DNA from: a virus
Direction: 5' to 3' (one strand)
Length of the DNA: 30,523 nucleotides
IMG/VR virus record: IMGVR_UViG_3300022839_000062
Span: 1 to 30,523 of that record
Position numbers and translations under genes: made by a program. The notes beneath the pieces are model-generated. The model was not told the DNA's origin and did no database searches. It was given only the letters and a program-made list of their open reading frames with translations. Shown piece after piece: positions 26,995-30,523 of this stretch; position 1 is the first letter of the stretch; the number at the start of each line of letters is the position of its first letter.

Positions 26995-27062
26995 TGTCGG
27001 CCAACCCGACAACTGAATAATCGCACGAATTAAATACTACCGTCAACTACTTTTTACTACTT
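26995..27062 (-). promoter_or_regulatory. Cassette element F with leader hairpin
   Basis: AAGTAGTAAAAAGTAGTTGA is at 27041-27062. Its TTGACG and a GATTAT 18 bases later could act as promoter. The hairpin TGTCGG-GTTGG-CCGACA is at 26995-27011, matching that of element E in stem and loop type. Confidence 0.75.
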
Positions 27063-27086
27063 ATTTTAATTAACTAAATCAACAGG

Positions 27087-27341
27087 TTAGTGGACCGTGA
27101 TCTCTTCTTCAGTGTAATCGTTAAGCTTTTCCCTGTCGACGTCGTAGTGCATTTCCATCATTACAAGGAAAGCTTCTTTCTTGACCCCTGATCCTTGGGC
27201 CGTGGCGCACAGCATATTAGTCAAGACGCACATCAGCTCGCTAGGGCCAATGTCGAGAGTATTTTCCATCTCTTCGACGACGGCCCACATTTCGTCGTAC
27301 ATCGCAACCACCAATTGGCTGAAATCTTCAATAGTCTTCAA
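27087..27341 (-). CDS. Small acidic early protein
   Basis: 84 residues from a TTG at 27341 with GGGAG seven bases upstream. Acidic and helical: DFSQLVVAMYDEMWAVVEEM then SELMCVLTNMLCATAQGSGV. No recognised motif. It overlaps the end of the 59-residue zinc-ribbon gene by 14 bases. Confidence 0.6.
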   Translation of the reverse strand: MKTIEDFSQLVVAMYDEMWAVVEEMENTLDIGPSELMCVLTNMLCATAQGSGVKKEAFLVMMEMHYDVDREKLNDYTEEEITVH

Positions 27342-27507
27342 CGACCGTCTCCCGTAAAATTGCGTCTTCCCAATGCCTGCAGCTAAAACAATACCAACCT
27401 CGTCGCACGGGTACCAATTCTTTTTTGGCGTTCTCGTCGTGCCCGATTATCTGCCCCATTGTCTCGCCGCAGGGGCAGGGCTTGGTGCTTAGGTCTTCAC
27501 TATCCAT
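27328..27507 (-). CDS. 59-residue zinc-ribbon miniprotein
   Basis: MDSEDLSTKPCPCGETMGQI ... RRGWYCFSCRHWEDA: two Cys pairs (C11/C13 and C40/C43) suggest a zinc ribbon. The ATG lies within the last codons of the upstream gene (ATGGATAG). No known family. Function unknown; possibly binds RNA polymerase or nucleic acid, as many phage zinc ribbons do. Confidence 0.65.
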   Translation of the reverse strand: MDSEDLSTKPCPCGETMGQIIGHDENAKKELVPVRRGWYCFSCRHWEDAILRETVVEDY

Positions 27508-27691
27508 AGTTCACCGGCTCCACTCTATACTTGCCGACAATGCCATGCTTAGCCTCGACGAGGCGCACGAAGTCCTTGGCGAACAGTGGCGCGGGCTTGA
27601 TGTGTTTGGCTGCGTCCATGTAGATCTGCAGTATCTGGTCCTCATCGAGAGGCTTTTGACTTAGTAGGTAAGCCTTTATTCGTTTGATCAT
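27500..27691 (-). CDS. Small early protein, function unknown
   Basis: 63 residues: MIKRIKAYLLSQKPLDEDQI then IYMDAAKHIKPAPLFAKDFV. Helical, basic. TAATG overlap with the preceding stop indicates coupling. No family recognised. Confidence 0.6.
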   Translation of the reverse strand: MIKRIKAYLLSQKPLDEDQILQIYMDAAKHIKPAPLFAKDFVRLVEAKHGIVGKYRVEPVNYG

Positions 27692-27942
27692 TAGCGTAAC
27701 CTCTCGTGGATTTCCCCAATGATATCTCCGTCGTCAACCACCTTCTTTTGCAGCCACTCAGCAGGCCTTCCACGGCGGTCTAGGACGACGTAATCGACTT
27801 CCGAATACCCGTAGTACTCAAGATCACTGTGGCACTGGTGCGGGTCTAAAGAGACCGGAGGCGTGTAGTCGTAAGCAAGCACTCCGATCTGGCAGGGAAT
27901 GCCTGCTACCCTGTAGTCAAATTGCAATACGAAATCAGACAT
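27691..27942 (-). CDS. Small conserved phage protein
   Basis: 83 residues. FDYRVAGIPCQIGVLAYDYT, a Pro-rich link, then YYGYSEVDYVVLDRRGRPAE WLQ. The GIPCxIxVxxY ... ExxxxVLDRRGRxAxWL arrangement is a pattern I recall in several phages, of unknown function. Overlaps the 48-residue gene by eight bases. Confidence 0.65.
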   Translation of the reverse strand: MSDFVLQFDYRVAGIPCQIGVLAYDYTPPVSLDPHQCHSDLEYYGYSEVDYVVLDRRGRPAEWLQKKVVDDGDIIGEIHERLR

Positions 27943-28081
27943 CGACCACCCCCTTGTTCTTTAGCTCTTGCTTGGCTTTGCCTGCAACCTCTTCGCGGCT
28001 GTACCCGAAGAACGTGTGCTTGCTCTTGCCTATGGTGACCATAGATTTATACCAATTAGGCCCTATTCGATAAACTGTCAC
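27935..28081 (-). CDS. 48-residue miniprotein
   Basis: GTG start at 28081 with AGGAG six bases upstream. Product MTVYRIGPNWYKSMVTIGKS then HTFFGYSREEVAGKAKQELK. A short beta-alpha unit that resembles dsRNA- or DNA-binding mini-domains only vaguely. It fills the gap between its neighbours precisely, which supports its reality. Confidence 0.65.
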   Translation of the reverse strand: MTVYRIGPNWYKSMVTIGKSKHTFFGYSREEVAGKAKQELKNKGVVDV

Positions 28082-28082
28082 G

Positions 28083-28301
28083 TCATTCTCCTGTTTGATC
28101 GGTTTCGTCTTCAAGTCTAAATACCTCCGCCTCGTCGAGCATGAATAGCACGTCGACCTTTCGTTTGCGCCCGGTTGGCCCTCTCACTGCGATGTTTACA
28201 GCGACGATGTCCACCTGTTCAGGCAGGCCGAACTCTGCAGGCAGAATCTCGTAGACGACTTCAACGGGCAAGCTTAATGAGCTGGTTAACGTATTTTTCA
28301 T
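28083..28301 (-). CDS. Small early protein, function unknown
   Basis: 72 residues: LPVEVVYEILPAEFGLPEQV, NIAVRGPTGRKRKVDVLFML, and an acidic tail (DETDQTGE). It overlaps the end of the RHH gene by 41 bases, GAGG being nine bases from the ATG. Beta-rich. No family recognised. Confidence 0.6.
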   Translation of the reverse strand: MKNTLTSSLSLPVEVVYEILPAEFGLPEQVDIVAVNIAVRGPTGRKRKVDVLFMLDEAEVFRLEDETDQTGE

Positions 28302-28572
28302 TTTTGTATTCCTCCTCTAGCGCGTAGGCTTTTTCAGGGTCACTCTGCCGCAAAAGCTCGATGAAATGATCCGTGATCAGCGTCGCTGTAATCTTGCTCA
28401 ATGGCGCCTCGTAATACTCCCCCAGCTCACGCAGCATCGCGTAATTCTCAGCCCGCATGCTAATGTTGACCCACGGAGTTTCGCGCTGTGATGGGGAGGG
28501 AGGGGCCACGTAGCCCTTTGGTCTTTTCTTGGGGCGCTTGATCTTGCGCCGCACGTACACGCCTGTTGGCAT
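28261..28572 (-). CDS. Ribbon-helix-helix-like DNA-binding protein
   Basis: 103 residues. A basic arm (RRKIKRPKKRPKG) leads into WVNISMRAENYAMLRELGEY and YEAPLSKITATLITDHF, which fits a ribbon-helix-helix: one beta strand, helix, turn, helix. The C-terminus is acidic helix. AGGAG lies six bases upstream of the ATG. A 9-bp inverted repeat stands just upstream (28596-28624), a likely operator for autoregulation. It is the first gene after the polymerase. Confidence 0.65.
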   Translation of the reverse strand: MPTGVYVRRKIKRPKKRPKGYVAPPSPSQRETPWVNISMRAENYAMLRELGEYYEAPLSKITATLITDHFIELLRQSDPEKAYALEEEYKNEKYVNQLIKLAR

Positions 28573-28595
28573 AATTTTCTCCTTTCTGGTTAAAA

Positions 28596-28624
28596 GTATA
28601 TCAGTCTACACTAATCTGATATAC
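28596..28624. promoter_or_regulatory. Inverted repeat upstream of the RHH gene
   Basis: GTATATCAG at 28596-28604 and CTGATATAC at 28616-28624 are perfect 9-base arms around an 11-base spacer. It lies 24 bases upstream of the RHH gene ATG and near the polymerase stop codon. A TATACT hexamer on the minus strand overlaps the proximal arm. Probably an operator/promoter. Confidence 0.65.
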
Positions 28625-28628
28625 GTAG

Positions 28629-30497
28629 CTACTTGGCTTGACCCCAACTTGGCCCAACCTCAACGTCTACCTTGCTTGGCACGGAAAGCTCCACCGCTTC
28701 ACGCATGATCTTAGCGGCCTCCTCGGCCTCTTCACGGCTCTTTACCGACAAAGCTATCTCATCATGCACCTGCAGCATAATGTTGAACCCTGCCTTGTGT
28801 AGGGCAAGCATGGCGCTCTTGCACTGATCCGCAGCCGATCCTTGGATTAATTTATTGGTGCCCTTGTACGTCATCGCTCGGCGGATGTGCGTTCCGTATT
28901 TAGCGGCAGCCTCTTCGTACGGCAGGGCCTTGTTGATACCCCACGCCATTGGCTCCCATAAAGGAAAGCGACACTTGCGTCCGAGCAGTGTTCTGATCGA
29001 ACCGCCAGAGGCAGGGTACTCGATGCGCTTCTGCACCGCGCCGATTGTGGACTTCAAAAAAGGAACCTTCGCGTGGAATGTCTGAATAAGCTCTTTGGCT
29101 TCGTCATCGTGCATGTCAAGCTCTAGCGCGAGCTTCTTAACGCCCATGCCGTAGATCAACCCAAGACCAATTGTTTTTGCCTGCTTGCGACTAATACCTG
29201 CGATGTCTGCGACCATCTGGTGGAAATCTGTATCAGGATTCTCCTGATACGCGTCCGCCATTTTCTCGGCGCCATCCAACTTAAGCAGGCGGGCATAGTG
29301 GACCAGTAACCTCGGCTCCTGACTCGAGAAATCGTTTGCCGCCCAGAGTTCGCCCTCCTCTGGCAAGAACAGACTGCGGACCATCGGACCGATAACGGGG
29401 TGACGTGCAGGCACCTGCTGCAAATTCGGTTGGTTCATTGACAGTCGTCCGGTAACCGTGCCGCCGCCCTCACCGCGCAGTTGATTTATGTGCGAATGAA
29501 TTCGCCCGGTCGCCTCACTGGCGTCTAGATACGGCTGCAAAAAAGTGTTGTGGGTCTTATTTATCTCGCGCACCTCGACAATGGCCTTGGCAATCGGGTG
29601 CTCGCAACCTTCGAGGAAAGACTTAGTAAAACTTGGCGCGCCTTTATCTGTCTTCGGATATGCAACATTTAACCTATCAAACGCCTTAGCAATACTTGCC
29701 GCCGCCCACATGTCGACAGGTACGCCTGCCTCCTTGCGGATGTAGGCCATCATCTTCTTCTCTTTCTTCTTAAGCTCTTCGGTAAGCTCTATTGCTTTTT
29801 CCCTATCAAAGCGAATGCCCTTGAGTGTCATGCCTACAAGCACCGGCAGCATCTCAGTTTCCAATTTAAAAATAGACTCGACTTCCTCCTGCCTGAGCAG
29901 CGTCTCGAGATGATGCCAAAGTTTAAGTGTAAGCGCTGCATCCTGCTCTCCGTAGCTGCCTACAAAATTTGCGGGAAGCTTCCATAATTCTTTCTTCGGA
30001 TGAACACCAAAGTCTGCAGCCGCCTGCTTCAACGCCACCTCGCTCTTCACTTCCTTTAGCATGTCGAAGCCGAGAGAGTTGAGCGCGTAGCTGTAACGGT
30101 TTTCGTCAACTAGGCCTGCAGCAATCATCGTGTCGATAATCTTACCACTGACCTCGAACCCTGACGCAAGCAACCAACCCAAGTCGTAGGCAGCATTGTG
30201 CATAACCTTAGGGCAGGGCAGCTTTAAAATGTCCGTGATCCACGCCTCGACCACTCTTTTATCTAGGTTGCCGCCGCCGCCGTGCGCGATGGGATAATAA
30301 CCGCACCACCCGTCAACTGCTACTGCGTAACCGACAATGAACCCGTCGTTGCGCGGCCATCCCGGCCCAAACTTTTCTAGGTTTGGATCGCAGGTCTCAA
30401 GGTCGATGGCAATCTCTTTTGCCTCCGACAGGTCAGGGAAATTCTGCGGCGGTAGCCACTCACTGCTCTGGGGAAATAATGATCCAGTCTTATTCAA
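28629..30497 (-). CDS. Family A DNA polymerase with 3'-5' exonuclease domain
   Basis: 622 residues, about the size of the Klenow part of Pol I. Exonuclease motifs: IDLETCDP (D32, E34), HNAAYDLGW (D105), SYGEQDAAL (Y182, D186). Polymerase motif A is NDFSSQEPR with D389; motif B is RKQAKTIGLGLIYG with R437, K441 and Y449; motif C is QVHDEIAL with H578-D579-E580. The residue equivalent to E. coli Phe762 is L445. No N-terminal 5' nuclease. It should replicate the phage genome. The start is a TTG at 30497 with GAGGG eight bases upstream; no better start is in frame. An upstream gene appears to end at the window edge but too little is present to annotate. Confidence 0.95.
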   Translation of the reverse strand: MNKTGSLFPQSSEWLPPQNFPDLSEAKEIAIDLETCDPNLEKFGPGWPRNDGFIVGYAVAVDGWCGYYPIAHGGGGNLDKRVVEAWITDILKLPCPKVMHNAAYDLGWLLASGFEVSGKIIDTMIAAGLVDENRYSYALNSLGFDMLKEVKSEVALKQAAADFGVHPKKELWKLPANFVGSYGEQDAALTLKLWHHLETLLRQEEVESIFKLETEMLPVLVGMTLKGIRFDREKAIELTEELKKKEKKMMAYIRKEAGVPVDMWAAASIAKAFDRLNVAYPKTDKGAPSFTKSFLEGCEHPIAKAIVEVREINKTHNTFLQPYLDASEATGRIHSHINQLRGEGGGTVTGRLSMNQPNLQQVPARHPVIGPMVRSLFLPEEGELWAANDFSSQEPRLLVHYARLLKLDGAEKMADAYQENPDTDFHQMVADIAGISRKQAKTIGLGLIYGMGVKKLALELDMHDDEAKELIQTFHAKVPFLKSTIGAVQKRIEYPASGGSIRTLLGRKCRFPLWEPMAWGINKALPYEEAAAKYGTHIRRAMTYKGTNKLIQGSAADQCKSAMLALHKAGFNIMLQVHDEIALSVKSREEAEEAAKIMREAVELSVPSKVDVEVGPSWGQAK

Positions 30498-30523
30498 AAT
30501 CTAAACCCTCGCTCTTCATTCTT

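Noticed and set aside
1-30523. tRNA genes, CRISPR arrays, insertion sequences, integrase
   Set aside because: No cloverleaf with CCA-side pairing, no regularly spaced repeats with unique spacers, and no transposase or integrase motifs were recognised by eye; a tRNA or covariance search was not possible.

Overview
The window is about 30.5 kb of a tailed double-stranded DNA bacteriophage (or prophage) genome. Every gene I support lies on the minus strand, so transcription runs from right to left. The gene set points to a tailed phage with short-tail-like neck proteins: family A DNA polymerase, TerS/TerL, portal, scaffold, Mu gpT-like capsid protein, SU10-type adaptor and phage GroES. The overall style resembles phages assembled from marine plankton. 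The host is probably a proteobacterium, possibly a gammaproteobacterium, but that is inference. The window is cut at both ends: the left edge truncates a virion-type gene and the right edge falls just upstream of the polymerase.

Right part (about 20.4-30.5 kb) is the early/replication side. It starts with a family A DNA polymerase with a 3'-5' exonuclease domain. A dense series of very small genes follows, most joined by ATGA or TAATG overlaps. They include a ribbon-helix-helix protein, zinc-ribbon miniproteins, a staphylococcal-nuclease-like enzyme, an HTH protein, a BPSL0761-like protein, two small exported proteins and a SleB-type cell-wall hydrolase. Several of these genes are under 60 codons. 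A direct-repeat element (consensus RAGTAGTNNAAAGTAGTTGM) sits upstream of six genes or gene groups, often overlapping the stop codon of the preceding gene. Four of the six, and perhaps five, have a small hairpin between this element and the ribosome binding site. This looks like a cassette system of repeated promoter/leader modules.

Middle part (about 18.0-20.5 kb) is packaging and control. A 540-base non-coding region carries ATTACGTCA iterons, a perfect 19-base inverted repeat, AATACCGTATT operator-like sites and a terminator; it is the best candidate in the window for an origin or control region. TerS and a PD-(D/E)XK nuclease follow, overlapping by 284 bases in different frames. A second non-coding region of 480 bases is packed with palindromes, including a site that fits the Fur-box consensus.

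Left part (1-18 kb) is the late morphogenesis block: TerL, a 1506-residue multidomain protein, portal, small basic proteins, GroES, scaffold, capsid accessory proteins, major capsid protein, a free-standing HNH endonuclease between two terminators, then small virion and neck proteins.

The most striking observation is in TerL. It is interrupted by a 295-residue intein at the conserved TRW motif. The middle of that intein is the out-of-frame reading of a complete 186-residue endonuclease VII-type HNH gene with its own ribosome binding site. The intein frame stays open through the whole endonuclease gene, so one stretch of DNA appears to encode both the linker of a splicing protein and an independent homing endonuclease. 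Two further out-of-frame overlaps (inside the 1506-residue gene, and TerS/nuclease) suggest that overprinting is a habit of this genome.
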